Positions 54,478 to 63,610 are shown, counted from the first letter of the stretch. The stretch: DNA of 64,000 nt from Angelakisella massiliensis (GCF_900104675.1 NZ_LT629945.1:2098756-2162755); one strand, 5' to 3'. The notes: generated by a model not told the origin, from the sequence alone. Numbers and translations: made by a program.

Positions 54478-54981
54478 GTGTCGGTATTTTTTCCCCATGC
54501 GGACTTTAAGCGGATCTATCAGATCCCCACGGAGTTTTTCCAGCAGCGGGGTCTTACAGTGGCCCTTCTGGATGTGGACAACACCCTCACCACCCATGAC
54601 AATCCCACCCCCCACAAAGAGGTTCTGGGATGGTTGGAGCGGCAGCGAAACAGCGGTTTACGGCTGATGATCCTGTCCAATAACACCGAAGAGCGGGTGG
54701 CTCCCTTTGCGGAGGGACTGGGGCTGGAGTATATCGCGGACGCCCATAAACCTTTGGGAGGTCCTCTGCGGCAGGCTTTGGGCAAGCTGGGAGTCCGCCC
54801 GGAAGAAACAGCGGTCATTGGGGACCAGATTTTTACCGATATTCTTTGCGCCCGGCTGGCAGGATGTACCGCTGTGCTGGTGGAGCCTATGGAGCCGGAA
54901 CCCATGGCCTTTTTCCGGGTCAAACGGACACTGGAGCGGCCTATTCTGCGGGCATACCGCAAAAGAAAGGGGAGAGGATAA
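54478..54981 (+). CDS. yqeG: YqeG-family HAD phosphatase
   Basis: 167-residue HAD-superfamily (IIIA) phosphatase. Motif I is LDVDNTLTTHD (nucleophile Asp), motif II LSNN and motif III/IV GDQIFTDILCA. The family is conserved in Firmicutes, with substrate unclear. GTG 54478 has aggagagg upstream. It overlaps the next gene by one base (TAATG). Confidence 0.9.
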   Translation: MSVFFPHADFKRIYQIPTEFFQQRGLTVALLDVDNTLTTHDNPTPHKEVLGWLERQRNSGLRLMILSNNTEERVAPFAEGLGLEYIADAHKPLGGPLRQALGKLGVRPEETAVIGDQIFTDILCARLAGCTAVLVEPMEPEPMAFFRVKRTLERPILRAYRKRKGRG

Positions 54982-55847
54982 TGGTATGGTTTGGTCCGGC
55001 GGGAACAGCGGACAGCTTTGCCGCCATGGGGTATAAAAAGACCATCCAGCTGCCGGAGTACCTGGAGCGGATGGGAGTAAACGCCTTTGAATACCAATGC
55101 GGCAGGGGAGTACGGGTCAATCCCGACACGGCGGCGGCGCTGAAAGCGGGTTTTGCCGCCAAAGGTTTGCGTATGTCCCTCCACGCACCTTATTACATCT
55201 CCCTTTCCAGTGTGGAGGAGGAGAAACGGGACGGAAGTATCCGCTATATCCTGGAGTCCGCGGCAGCAGCCAAGCTGTTGGGGGCGGACCGGGTGGTGGT
55301 TCATTCCGGCAGCTGCTCCAAGATCACCAGGCAGCAGGCTTTGGAGCTGGCCAAGGACACCATGTCCCGGGCGCTGAAGGCTCTGGATGAGGCACAGCTG
55401 GGGGATATCACCCTTTGTCCCGAGACGATGGGCAAGATCAATCAGCTGGGGACCCTGGAGGAAGTGCTGGAGCTGTGTACCCTGGATGAGCGGCTGGTTC
55501 CCTGTATTGACTGGGGACACCTAAACGCCCGTACCCTGGGTGGAATGCGGACAAAAGAGGATTTTGCCGCCGCGTTTCGTCTGATGGCGGACCGGCTGGG
55601 CTTGGAGCGGACCCGCCGCTTTCATTCCCATTTTTCCAAGATCGAGTATACGGAAAAGGGTGGGGAAAAGCGCCACCTGACCTTTGAGGATGCGCTCTAT
55701 GGCCCGGAGTTTGAGCCTTTGGCGGAGCAGATCCTTCATTATGACTGTGAACCTGTCATCATTTGTGAGTCTGCGGGGACACAGACGGAGGATGCCGCCC
55801 GGATGCAGGCGATTTATCTGGAAATGAAGCAGCACCTTCCGGGATAA
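54981..55847 (+). CDS. AP endonuclease family 2 / xylose isomerase-like TIM barrel
   Basis: 288 residues, TIM barrel of the endonuclease IV type. Metal-ligand-like positions are seen in SLHAPYYISL, VVHSGSC, CPETMGK, CIDWGHLNAR and HSHFSKIEYT. These resemble endonuclease IV (nfo), which cleaves DNA at abasic sites. Some residues differ (for example CIDWGH in place of the usual DTCH), so a true DNA repair role is likely but not certain. ATG 54981 overlaps yqeG by one base; a longer frame from 54846 lies inside that gene. Confidence 0.8.
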   Translation: MVWFGPAGTADSFAAMGYKKTIQLPEYLERMGVNAFEYQCGRGVRVNPDTAAALKAGFAAKGLRMSLHAPYYISLSSVEEEKRDGSIRYILESAAAAKLLGADRVVVHSGSCSKITRQQALELAKDTMSRALKALDEAQLGDITLCPETMGKINQLGTLEEVLELCTLDERLVPCIDWGHLNARTLGGMRTKEDFAAAFRLMADRLGLERTRRFHSHFSKIEYTEKGGEKRHLTFEDALYGPEFEPLAEQILHYDCEPVIICESAGTQTEDAARMQAIYLEMKQHLPG

Positions 55848-55925
55848 AACCGGCGGGCTGCGGGGGATATTATGTAAAATCTGTCTCCGGATGGAGGAAA
55901 AAATAACTGGGAGTCTCGAAAAGAC

Positions 55926-55955
55926 TTGCAAAGCAGTAGCGTGTTATGTTAAAAT
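55926..55955 (+). promoter_or_regulatory. Promoter of efp
   Basis: TTGCAA (55926-55931), 18-base spacer, TAAAAT (55950-55955). The leader to efp would be about 110 bases; nothing else was identified in it. Confidence 0.6.
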
Positions 55956-56074
55956 CATATTCATAAAGAAAGACAAAAAGGTTATAAATGGAAAGAACGG
56001 CGTCATCCGGTCCCACCGGGTCCGGGGAGGCTGTTCCTGCGTTTGTGGCCCAAGTTAAATTTGGAGGTACTTGT

Positions 56075-56632
56075 ATGATTTCTGCTGGCGATTTCAGAAA
56101 CGGCGTCACCTTTGACATGGACGGCAACGTCTTTCAGATCATTGAATTTCAGCATGTAAAACCCGGTAAGGGCGCCGCTTTCGTCCGCACCAAGATCAAG
56201 AATGTTATCACCGGCGCTGTGGTTGAAAAGACCTTCAGCCCCACCGAAAAGTTCCCCACCGCTTACATTGAGCGTAAGGATATGCAGTATCTGTACCAGG
56301 ATGGCGATCTGTACTACTTTATGGACAACGAGACCTATGAGAATCTGCCCATCAGCAAGAACATCCTCAGCGACAACTTCAAGTTTGTCAAAGAGAATAC
56401 TGATGTAAAGATCCTTTCCTACAAGGGTACTGTTTTTGGCGTGGAGCCGCCCTATTTCATCGAGCTGGTGGTCACCAAGACTGACCCCGGTTTCGCCGGC
56501 AACACTGCCACCAACGCAACCAAGCCCGCCGTTCTGGAGACCGGCGCGGAGATCAAGGTGCCCCTGTTTGTCAATGAGGGCGAGACCATCCGTGTGGACA
56601 CCCGGACTGGTGAATATATGGAGCGGGTATAA
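56075..56632 (+). CDS. efp: Elongation factor P
   Basis: Relieves ribosome stalling at polyproline. 185 residues in three beta-barrels. The N-terminal KOW-like domain has [14 protein letters not shown], in which the Lys of PGKG is the usual tip residue. The second domain has [10 protein letters not shown]-type sequence, and the C-terminus ends [21 protein letters not shown] 56075 has TTGGAGGTA upstream; a longer frame from 55988 is not supported. Confidence 0.98.
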   Translation: MISAGDFRNGVTFDMDGNVFQIIEFQHVKPGKGAAFVRTKIKNVITGAVVEKTFSPTEKFPTAYIERKDMQYLYQDGDLYYFMDNETYENLPISKNILSDNFKFVKENTDVKILSYKGTVFGVEPPYFIELVVTKTDPGFAGNTATNATKPAVLETGAEIKVPLFVNEGETIRVDTRTGEYMERV

Positions 56633-56664
56633 ACCCAACCCACTTTTTAATGGAGGTATCCATC

Positions 56665-57096
56665 ATGATGACCATTACTGAAAAAGTCGCGTATCTGAAG
56701 GGTCTGGCCGACGGCCTGAAGCTGGACGACGCTACCACTGAGGGAAAGATCCTCAAAAATGTCATTGATGTTCTGGAGGACATGGCGCTGACTGTCAGCG
56801 ACCTGGAGGACACCATGGGCGAAATGGCCCAGCAGGTGGACGAAATCGATGACGACCTGGCCGCGGTAGAGGATGATCTTTACGGCGACGAGGACGAGTG
56901 TGATGACGAGGACCTGGACGGCGAGATCTACGAGGTTGAATGCCCCAGCTGCGGCGAAACAGTTTGTATCGACGAGGATCTGCTGGAAGAGGGCGCTGTG
57001 AATTGCCCCAATTGCGGCGAACTGTTGGAGTTCGATCTGGACGACTGTGAGTGCTGCGACGACGAGTGCGGCTGCCACGACCACAAGGAAGACTGA
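56665..57096 (+). CDS. CD1247-type zinc-ribbon protein
   Basis: 143 residues. An N-terminal helical domain (about 1-75, KVAYLKGLADGLKLDD) of the CD1247-like type is followed by a very acidic linker and a zinc ribbon (CPSCGETVC...NCPNCGE). It ends in a Cys/His-rich tail (CECCDDECGCHDH). Such proteins follow efp in many Clostridia. ATG 56665 has GGAGG eight bases upstream; the ATG at 56650 is the ribosome site itself. Confidence 0.85.
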   Translation: MMTITEKVAYLKGLADGLKLDDATTEGKILKNVIDVLEDMALTVSDLEDTMGEMAQQVDEIDDDLAAVEDDLYGDEDECDDEDLDGEIYEVECPSCGETVCIDEDLLEEGAVNCPNCGELLEFDLDDCECCDDECGCHDHKED

Positions 57097-57130
57097 CAGC
57101 CGGCGCAGATCTGTTTTATAGCAAGGAATG

Positions 57131-57176
57131 CTGGCGAAGGAGTTAATTCTTCGCCAGTTGTTCTGTGTCTTTTTTC
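57131..57176 (+). terminator. Terminator after the CD1247-type gene
   Basis: ctggcgaag (57131-57139) pairs with cttcgccag (57149-57157), followed by a T-rich stretch (to 57176). Confidence 0.6.
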
Positions 57177-57185
57177 CGGAAAGCA

Positions 57186-57215
57186 GGGGAGAGCGGGGAT
57201 TTCCGCTCCCTTTTT
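57186..57215 (+). terminator. Second terminator before the Gx/rnf operon
   Basis: agcgg (57192-57196) with ccgct (57203-57207), extended by ggga/tccc, followed by five T (57211-57215). It separates the efp unit from the rnf operon. Confidence 0.55.
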
Positions 57216-57274
57216 ACGGAAAAGTCAGAAGCCGGTCTCCGCAGACAGTTTGCAATTTTTTTAGGAGTGTTTCC

Positions 57275-57802
57275 ATGACCCAATCAAAACGCAGTGGTGG
57301 GCTCGCCAGACGGGTGGCCTTTACAGGGATGCTTTTTGCCGTCGCATTGGTACTGAGCATCTTTGAGTCGATGCTGCCGGTACTGCCCATGCTGCCCCCT
57401 GGGGTCAAGCTGGGGCTATCCAATATTGTTACCATGTATGCCCTGTTCACGCTGGGGGTCCGGGAGGGCCTTACGATTGCCGTGCTCAAGGCGTTTTCCG
57501 TCTTTCTCCTGAGGGGATTTGTGGCCTCGGCCCTGAGCCTTTCGGGGGGACTGACATCGGTGTGTGTCATGCTCCTGCTGTCGCTGCTGCCGGAGATTTC
57601 AAAAAATTATCTCATCCTAAGCATTTTCGGCGCAATTGGACATAATGTCGGCCAGTTGATCCTTTCCCGGTACCTGTTGGGAACAACAACGATTTTTTAT
57701 CTTTTGCCCCTGCTGGTGCTTTCCGGGATCGGCATGGGGATCGTAACCGGCATCGTGTTAAAAGCCGTTATGCCATATATCAATCGGCTCAATCTGAAAT
57801 GA
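57275..57802 (+). CDS. Gx transporter family / heptaprenyl diphosphate synthase component I-like membrane protein
   Basis: 175 residues with about five hydrophobic helices. The start (ARRVAFTGMLFAVALVLSIFESMLPVLPMLPPGVKLGLSNIV) is characteristic of this ECF-like family. ATG 57275 has TTAGGAG eight bases upstream; the upstream frame to 57128 is non-coding. In many Clostridia such a gene precedes rnf genes, so it may be part of the complex's assembly or flavin supply, but the role is not established. Confidence 0.85.
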   Translation: MTQSKRSGGLARRVAFTGMLFAVALVLSIFESMLPVLPMLPPGVKLGLSNIVTMYALFTLGVREGLTIAVLKAFSVFLLRGFVASALSLSGGLTSVCVMLLLSLLPEISKNYLILSIFGAIGHNVGQLILSRYLLGTTTIFYLLPLLVLSGIGMGIVTGIVLKAVMPYINRLNLK

Positions 57803-57822
57803 GATTTTGGAGGGATGTGCAA

Positions 57823-59133
57823 GTGCCATCAGAATTCAGCAAAGCTCTTAATGGTGTGAAGGTGAAGCATTGCAAGAATACCTCTGCCAGCGAGTCTGTG
57901 AGAATGCCGGTGCCGGATCGGGTTGTCATTCCCATGATCCAGCATATGGGCGCTCCATGTACGCCGCTTGTGAAGGTGAAGGATACTGTGACTGTCGGTC
58001 AGCGGATCGGCGACAGTGATGCTTTTATGTCTTCCCCGATCTTCTCCAGCGTATCCGGTACTGTGGCCGAGATCTCTGATTTCGTCACCTCTTCCGGCGC
58101 CAAGTGCAAGGCGGTTGTGATCGCTGCCGACAAGGAGCAGACCGTTTGCCCTGATCTTCAGCCTCCTGTGGTCAACAGCCACGCGGATCTGATCAAGGCG
58201 GTACGGGACTGCGGACTGGTTGGACTGGGCGGAGCGGGCTTTCCCACTCACATCAAGCTTAATCCCAAGAACCTCAGTGAAGTCAAGACCCTGGTAGTCA
58301 ACGGTGCGGAATGCGAGCCCTACCTCACCTGCGACCTGCGTCTGATGCTGGAACAGACCGATAAGCTGGTCAAAGGCATCGAGATCGTCAAGAAGTACCT
58401 GGAGCTGGACGAGGCGATCATCGCCATTGAGGACAACAAGCCCGAGGCTATCGCCAAGCTGACCGAAGCTACTGCATCCATGGATGGGGTATCGGTCAAG
58501 ACCCTTCGTTCCAAGTACCCCCAGGGCGCCGAGAAGGTGATCATCTTTGAGTGCACCGGCAAGGTGGTTCCGGAAGGAAAGCTCCCTGCCGATGTGGGCG
58601 TTATTGTGGACAATGTTGCTACTTTGACCAAAATCGCCGATTATCTCGAAACCGGTATGCCGCTGGTGGAGAAGCTGATTACCGTAGATGGCAGCGCCAT
58701 TGCGGAGCCCAAGAACGTCATTGCTCCTCTGGGCGCCTCTTATAAGGATATCATCGCCTTCTGCGGCGGCTATAAGACCGAGCCCAGAAAGATCATTATG
58801 GGCGGTCCCATGATGGGTATCGTGGTCACCAGCGATGACGCTCCGCTGCTGAAAAACAACAATGGTATTTTGGCGTTTGATGAGAAAGACAGCGTACAGG
58901 AGCCTGAGACCGCCTGCATCCGCTGCGGCAGATGTATGCGGGCATGCCCCTTCAACCTTGCTCCCGCCCAGCTGGATAAAGCCTATCGCTCCGGCAATGT
59001 GGACAAGCTTCGTGCACTGAAAGTGAATCTGTGCATGGAGTGCGGCTGCTGTGCCTATGTCTGCCCTGCAAAGAGAGATCTGGTTATGAGTAACCGTCTG
59101 GGCAAACAGCTGCTCCGTGAGCAAAGTAATTAA
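57823..59133 (+). CDS. rnfC: Rnf complex subunit RnfC
   Basis: Peripheral NADH-binding and electron-entry subunit of the Rnf ferredoxin:NAD+ oxidoreductase. 436 residues. The N-terminal barrel-like part contains KNTSASESVRMPVPDRVVIPM. The NADH/FMN-binding domain has GLGGAGFPTHIKL and VNGAECEPYLTCD. Two 4Fe-4S motifs are CIRCGRCMRACP and CMECGCCAYVCP near the end. The start is set at GTG 57823 with GGAGG nine bases before it; ATG 57799 lacks a ribosome site. Confidence 0.96.
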   Translation: MPSEFSKALNGVKVKHCKNTSASESVRMPVPDRVVIPMIQHMGAPCTPLVKVKDTVTVGQRIGDSDAFMSSPIFSSVSGTVAEISDFVTSSGAKCKAVVIAADKEQTVCPDLQPPVVNSHADLIKAVRDCGLVGLGGAGFPTHIKLNPKNLSEVKTLVVNGAECEPYLTCDLRLMLEQTDKLVKGIEIVKKYLELDEAIIAIEDNKPEAIAKLTEATASMDGVSVKTLRSKYPQGAEKVIIFECTGKVVPEGKLPADVGVIVDNVATLTKIADYLETGMPLVEKLITVDGSAIAEPKNVIAPLGASYKDIIAFCGGYKTEPRKIIMGGPMMGIVVTSDDAPLLKNNNGILAFDEKDSVQEPETACIRCGRCMRACPFNLAPAQLDKAYRSGNVDKLRALKVNLCMECGCCAYVCPAKRDLVMSNRLGKQLLREQSN

Positions 59134-59146
59134 GGGGGTGTGATCT

Positions 59147-60097
59147 TTGGAGAACAAGCTGATCGTAACGCCCTCTCCTCATGTAAAGGATGGGGTGTCC
59201 ACCAGTTCCATTATGATGAATGTGGCGGCGGCCATGGTCCCGGCGGCAATTGCCGCGACGCTGATTTTCGGCGTTCGGGCGCTGGTGCTGGTCCTGGTTT
59301 CCGTTGCTTTTTCCGTGTTCTTTGAGTATATCTATCGTAAGCTGATGCATCTGGACTGCACCATCTCCGACTGGAGTGCTGTGGTCACCGGTATGCTCAT
59401 CGCTTTCAATGTGCCTTCCACTCTTCCGGTGTGGATGGTGATCCTGGCGGATGCTATGGCGATCATTGTTGTCAAGCAGCTTTTCGGCGGTATTGGCGAC
59501 AACTTTGTAAACCCTGCCATCGCAGCCCGTATTTTCCTGCTGATTTCATTTTCCGGCCGGATGACCACTTGGGCTGATCCCATCAATTTTGTTGGAGGCC
59601 CGGTGGATGCTGTTTCCGGCGCTACTCCTCTGGCAATTTTGACTGCGGCTGACGCCAAGGTCTCCGATGCTCCTGACATGATCAATATGCTGCTGGGTAT
59701 CCGCGGTGGTTCTCTGGGTGAAACCTGCGCCATTGCGCTGCTGGTGGGCGGCATCTATCTGATCTGGAAGAAAGTCATCACCGCTACCATTCCTGTTACT
59801 GTGTTGGTGACAGTGTTCGTCATGTCTCTGGTGACAGGCCTGAATCCCTGGTATATGCTGGTTTCCGGCGGTACCATGCTGGGTGCGTTCTTTATGGCCA
59901 CAGACTATGTCACTTCTCCTGTCCGGGAGCCCGGCAAGGTGATCTATGGTATCGGCATCGGCGTTATTACTGTGCTGATCCGCGCCTATGGTACTTATCC
60001 GGAGGGTATGTCCTTTGCTATCATGCTGATGAACATCGTAACCCCGCATATCGACGGAGCGATTAAAAAGATGCCATTCGGAGGTGTTTCTAAATGA
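59147..60097 (+). CDS. rnfD: Rnf complex subunit RnfD
   Basis: Membrane subunit with covalently bound FMN. 316 residues, about nine helices. The flavin attachment motif is DAVSGATPLAIL, with the Thr of SGAT as the expected site. TTG 59147 has AAGGGGGTG seven bases upstream. It overlaps rnfG by four bases. Confidence 0.96.
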   Translation: MENKLIVTPSPHVKDGVSTSSIMMNVAAAMVPAAIAATLIFGVRALVLVLVSVAFSVFFEYIYRKLMHLDCTISDWSAVVTGMLIAFNVPSTLPVWMVILADAMAIIVVKQLFGGIGDNFVNPAIAARIFLLISFSGRMTTWADPINFVGGPVDAVSGATPLAILTAADAKVSDAPDMINMLLGIRGGSLGETCAIALLVGGIYLIWKKVITATIPVTVLVTVFVMSLVTGLNPWYMLVSGGTMLGAFFMATDYVTSPVREPGKVIYGIGIGVITVLIRAYGTYPEGMSFAIMLMNIVTPHIDGAIKKMPFGGVSK

Positions 60098-61398
60098 AAT
60101 TTGTGAAGGAATTTGTGGTACCCGCTGCGGTATTGACCGGCATTTGCGTGGTAATTTCCGGGGCGCTGGTACTGACTTACAATACGACTGAACCCATCAT
60201 TGAGGCTGCCAAGGCTGCGGAGGCTGACGCTGCCCGGATCGAGGTTCTGGCCGATGCCGACAAGTTTGAGAAGGTAGAGACCACTGTTGAGGGTGTTGTG
60301 GACGCATACAAGGCTGTCAACGGCGCCGGTTATGTTATCACTGCCGAGGCCAAGGGCTACGGCGGCCCCATGCAGGTCATGGTAGGTATCAAGTCTGATG
60401 GTACCATTGATTCTGTCAAGCTGATGAGCAACAGCGAGACTGCCGGCTTGGGCACCAAGACCGGTGAGCCCGCCTATACCGATCAGTACAAGGGTAAGGA
60501 TTCCACCCTGGATGGCGTTGAGGCTGTTTCCGGCGCTACCATTTCTTCCACCGCTTTCAAGACCAACGTCCAGAATGCTTTCAAGGCTTATGGCGAGCTG
60601 GCCGGCGTGGAAGTGAGCACCGGCGATACCACTACCCCCGAGCAGGCAATCTTCCCCAACGTGGAGAACTTTGAGGAGATCACCCTGGACGGCGCTGTCA
60701 AGGCCATGAAGGCCGGCGATGAGGGCTATCTCATTGTCACCGAGGCTCAGGGCTATATGGGCGCTCCCACCAAGATGCAGGTCTATACCGGAATTGGTCT
60801 GGATGGCAAGATCGTAGGCGTTGCGCTGGGCGAGAACAGTGAGACTGCCGGCCTGGGCACTCAGACTGGTGAGGCTGCTTACACCGATCAGTATAAGGGC
60901 AAGGACAGCACCGACGGCATCACCGCTGTTTCCGGCGCTACCCAGTCTTCCGACGGTTTCAAGAAGGCTGTTGACCAGGCGCTGCAGCTGGCTGCCGGAC
61001 TGGTTTCTTCCGCTCCTGCTGAGGAAACCTCCTCTGAAGCCTCTGAGGCTCCTGCCGCCAGCGGTACCGAGGTGACCCTGGAGGGTACTGAGAAGGCCAT
61101 TGCTTACGAGGATGGCAGCATGGAGATCACCACCACCGGTAAGGGTTACATGGGCGATGTGATCGTTACTGTGACCATCGGTGCTGATGGCAAGATCACC
61201 GCCATGAGTGTCAATGCTGATGTAGAGACCAAGGGCGTTGGTACCAAGACCAGCGAAGCTGCTTATACCGACACTTGGGTAGGCAAGGGCGCGGGTGAAA
61301 CTCCTGACGCTGTTTCCGGCGCCACCGTTTCCTCCAATGCTGTCAACGAAGCGGTTCAGAAAGCCTTTACTGCCTTTAATGCTTCGAAAGGAGCGTAA
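60094..61398 (+). CDS. rnfG: Rnf complex subunit RnfG with three FMN-binding domains
   Basis: Extracytoplasmic flavoprotein anchored by one N-terminal helix (about residues 9-30). Ordinary RnfG has about 190-210 residues and one FMN-binding domain; this protein has 434 residues and three. Domains lie at about 65-170, 195-300 and 325-430. Each ends in a flavinylation motif: AVSGATISS (Thr149), AVSGATQSS (Thr283) and AVSGATVSS (Thr411). A Ser/Glu/Ala linker (about 308-325) separates the second and third. The first two repeats are very similar (ETAGLGT, AYTDQYKGKDST), so they probably arose by duplication. Attachment needs an ApbE-type transferase, not in this window. Confidence 0.95.
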   Translation: MKFVKEFVVPAAVLTGICVVISGALVLTYNTTEPIIEAAKAAEADAARIEVLADADKFEKVETTVEGVVDAYKAVNGAGYVITAEAKGYGGPMQVMVGIKSDGTIDSVKLMSNSETAGLGTKTGEPAYTDQYKGKDSTLDGVEAVSGATISSTAFKTNVQNAFKAYGELAGVEVSTGDTTTPEQAIFPNVENFEEITLDGAVKAMKAGDEGYLIVTEAQGYMGAPTKMQVYTGIGLDGKIVGVALGENSETAGLGTQTGEAAYTDQYKGKDSTDGITAVSGATQSSDGFKKAVDQALQLAAGLVSSAPAEETSSEASEAPAASGTEVTLEGTEKAIAYEDGSMEITTTGKGYMGDVIVTVTIGADGKITAMSVNADVETKGVGTKTSEAAYTDTWVGKGAGETPDAVSGATVSSNAVNEAVQKAFTAFNASKGA

Positions 61399-61403
61399 GA
61401 GCA

Positions 61404-62084
61404 ATGAGCAATAAGAACAACAAGCTGAAGATTTTACTCAACGGCATCATCAAAGAGAACCCGGTGCTGGTGCTGGTGCTGGGTACCTGCCCCACACTGG
61501 CTACTTCCACCTCTGTTCTCAATGGTGTCGGCATGGGTATTGCGGCCACCTTCGTGCTGGTCTGCTCCAATATCGTTATTTCCGCGCTGAAAAAGATCAT
61601 TCCTGACAAGGTGCGTATCCCTTGCTACATCGTGCTGATCGCCGGCTTTGTTACCGTAGTGCAGCTGCTGATGCAGGCTTTCACCAAGAGCCTTTATGAT
61701 ACGCTGGGTATCTTCATCCCCCTGATCGTGGTTAACTGCATCATTCTGGGCCGTGCCGAGATGTTCGCCAACAAGAACTCCGTTGTGGATTCCGCTCTGG
61801 ACGGCATCGGCATGGGCATCGGATTTACTCTGGCCCTGGCTGCCATGGGTACCATCCGTGAGATCTTTGGTGCCGGTACCTGGTGCGGCATCCAGATCCT
61901 GCCTGCTGCCATTGATCCCGTATCCATTATGACAATGGCTCCCGGCGGCTTCTTTGCCTTCGGCTGCATTATCGCACTGGTCAACAAGCTCACTAAGGGT
62001 AAGGCTATTAAGAAGAAATCCTTCTCCTGCGAAGGCTGCCCTTCCGCTGCTGCCTGCCATGGTGCTCAGAAAGAGGGGTGCTGA
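61404..62084 (+). CDS. rnfE: Rnf complex subunit RnfE with a Cys tail
   Basis: Integral-membrane subunit of the RnfA/E pair; 226 residues, six helices. Family segments GIIKENPVLVLVLGTCPTLATS and the conserved second Cys region are present. The C-terminus carries an extra tail, CEGCPSAAACHGAQKEGC, with four cysteines that is unusual for the subunit. ATG 61404 follows rnfG by five bases. Confidence 0.95.
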   Translation: MSNKNNKLKILLNGIIKENPVLVLVLGTCPTLATSTSVLNGVGMGIAATFVLVCSNIVISALKKIIPDKVRIPCYIVLIAGFVTVVQLLMQAFTKSLYDTLGIFIPLIVVNCIILGRAEMFANKNSVVDSALDGIGMGIGFTLALAAMGTIREIFGAGTWCGIQILPAAIDPVSIMTMAPGGFFAFGCIIALVNKLTKGKAIKKKSFSCEGCPSAAACHGAQKEGC

Positions 62085-62087
62085 TCT

Positions 62088-62681
62088 ATGGTAAAAGAAC
62101 TGATTGTTATTCTTTTTAGCGCCATCTTGGTCAACAACTTCGTTCTGGCCAAGTTTATGGGTATTTGTCCCTTCCTGGGTGTTTCCAAGAAGCTGGATTC
62201 CGCAGTGGGCATGAGCATTGCCGTTACATTTGTTATGCTGATGGCTACTGCCGCTACCTGGCCCATCTACAGCTATATTCTGGCTCCCAATGGTATGGAC
62301 TATATGCAGACTGTGGTATTCATTCTGGTTATCGCCGCGCTGGTACAGCTGGTGGAGATGATCCTGAAGAAATATGTCCCTGTTCTGCATGCTGCCTTGG
62401 GTATTTATCTGCCCCTGATCACCACCAACTGCGCAGTGCTGGGTGTTACCGTGCTGAACATCTCTGAGGAGTACAACTTTGCGGAATCCATGGTCAACTC
62501 CCTGGGCGCCGGTATCGGCTTCCTGCTGGCTATGGTGCTGTTCTGCGGCGTTCGGATGCGTATTGAGGGCTCCAAGATTTCTGAGAACTTCAAGGGTATT
62601 CCCATCACTCTGGTTGCTGCCTCCATCGTCTCCATGTCCTTTATGGGATTTGGCGGCCTGATCGAGAACATGATTAAGTAA
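62088..62681 (+). CDS. rnfA: Rnf complex subunit RnfA
   Basis: Integral-membrane subunit, 197 residues, six helices. The start LIVILFSAILVNNFVLAKFMGICPFLGVSKK and TTNCAVLGVTVLNI carry the conserved cysteines that hold a membrane 2Fe-2S cluster together with RnfE. It begins three bases after rnfE. Confidence 0.96.
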   Translation: MVKELIVILFSAILVNNFVLAKFMGICPFLGVSKKLDSAVGMSIAVTFVMLMATAATWPIYSYILAPNGMDYMQTVVFILVIAALVQLVEMILKKYVPVLHAALGIYLPLITTNCAVLGVTVLNISEEYNFAESMVNSLGAGIGFLLAMVLFCGVRMRIEGSKISENFKGIPITLVAASIVSMSFMGFGGLIENMIK

Positions 62682-62697
62682 AGGGGGAAGCAATGTA

Positions 62698-63513
62698 ATG
62701 TTGGCTGTTGTAACCGTATCTGTAATCGGTTTGATTCTGGGCGTGATTCTGGTCATCGCCGCTAAGCTGATGGCTGTTCCCGTCAATCAGACCGCAGAAG
62801 ATGTTCGCGCTGTTCTGCCCGGTGCCAACTGCGGCGCCTGCGGCTTTGCCGGCTGCGATGATTACGCCAAAAAGCTGGCGGAGGACCCCAACGCCAAAAC
62901 CAATCTGTGTATCCCCGGCGGTGAGCCTGTTGCCCGTCAGATCAGTGAGATCCTGGGCGTGGAGTTTGCCGGAGTACAGGATGTAAAGGCTTTTGTCAAG
63001 TGCGCCGCTACCTTTGATACCGCGGAGTACAAGATGGACTATCAGGGTCCCAAAACCTGCAAAGCCTGCAGCACCTTCTATAAGGGCCGCAGAGGCTGCA
63101 CCTATGGCTGCCTGGGCTTTGGAGACTGCGTCAATGTCTGCAAATTTGGCGCTCTTTCCATTGAGAATGGCCTGGCCGTAGTGGACCGTGACCTTTGCAC
63201 CGGCTGCGGCGCTTGCGCCAAAGCTTGTCCTCAGCTGCTCATTGCGCTGGTGAAGTCTGACAGCCTGGTTCGGGTTTGCTGCTCTTCCCACGACAAGGGC
63301 GCTCAGGTGAGAAAGGTTTGTACTGCTGGCTGCATCGGCTGCATGAAGTGTCAGAAGACCTGTGAGTTTGGAGCCATTACTGTCAAGGACAATCTGGCCT
63401 CCATCGATCCGGACAAGTGCACCAACTGCGGCAAGTGTGCCGAAGCCTGTCCCACCAAAGTCATTCATATTGCGGGTAATGGTACCTGCAGTGGATGTGC
63501 TTCCGCACAGTAA
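62698..63513 (+). CDS. rnfB: Rnf complex subunit RnfB (ferredoxin-type)
   Basis: Iron-sulfur subunit that accepts electrons from ferredoxin. 271 residues. An N-terminal helix is followed by the four-Cys motif NCGACGFAGCDDYAKKL...C, then by CKACSTFYKG...C, CTGCGACAKACPQ, CIGCMKCQKTCEF and CTNCGKCAEACPT, giving several 4Fe-4S clusters. The start ATG 62698 has AAGGGGGAAG upstream. It ends the operon; two terminators follow. Confidence 0.97.
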   Translation: MLAVVTVSVIGLILGVILVIAAKLMAVPVNQTAEDVRAVLPGANCGACGFAGCDDYAKKLAEDPNAKTNLCIPGGEPVARQISEILGVEFAGVQDVKAFVKCAATFDTAEYKMDYQGPKTCKACSTFYKGRRGCTYGCLGFGDCVNVCKFGALSIENGLAVVDRDLCTGCGACAKACPQLLIALVKSDSLVRVCCSSHDKGAQVRKVCTAGCIGCMKCQKTCEFGAITVKDNLASIDPDKCTNCGKCAEACPTKVIHIAGNGTCSGCASAQ

Positions 63514-63540
63514 AGAAATCCAAGGTTTTCCATGCCAAAA

Positions 63541-63576
63541 AACGCGCTCTGATGTTTATCATCGGGGCGCGTTTTC
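63541..63576 (+). terminator. Terminator of the rnf operon
   Basis: aacgcgctctgatg (63541-63554) pairs with catcggggcgcgtt (63560-63573), imperfect in the middle, and is followed by a T-tract. Confidence 0.8.
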
Positions 63577-63610
63577 TTATGGAATCATTCCGTCTGCATC
63601 TCCAAAAAAC

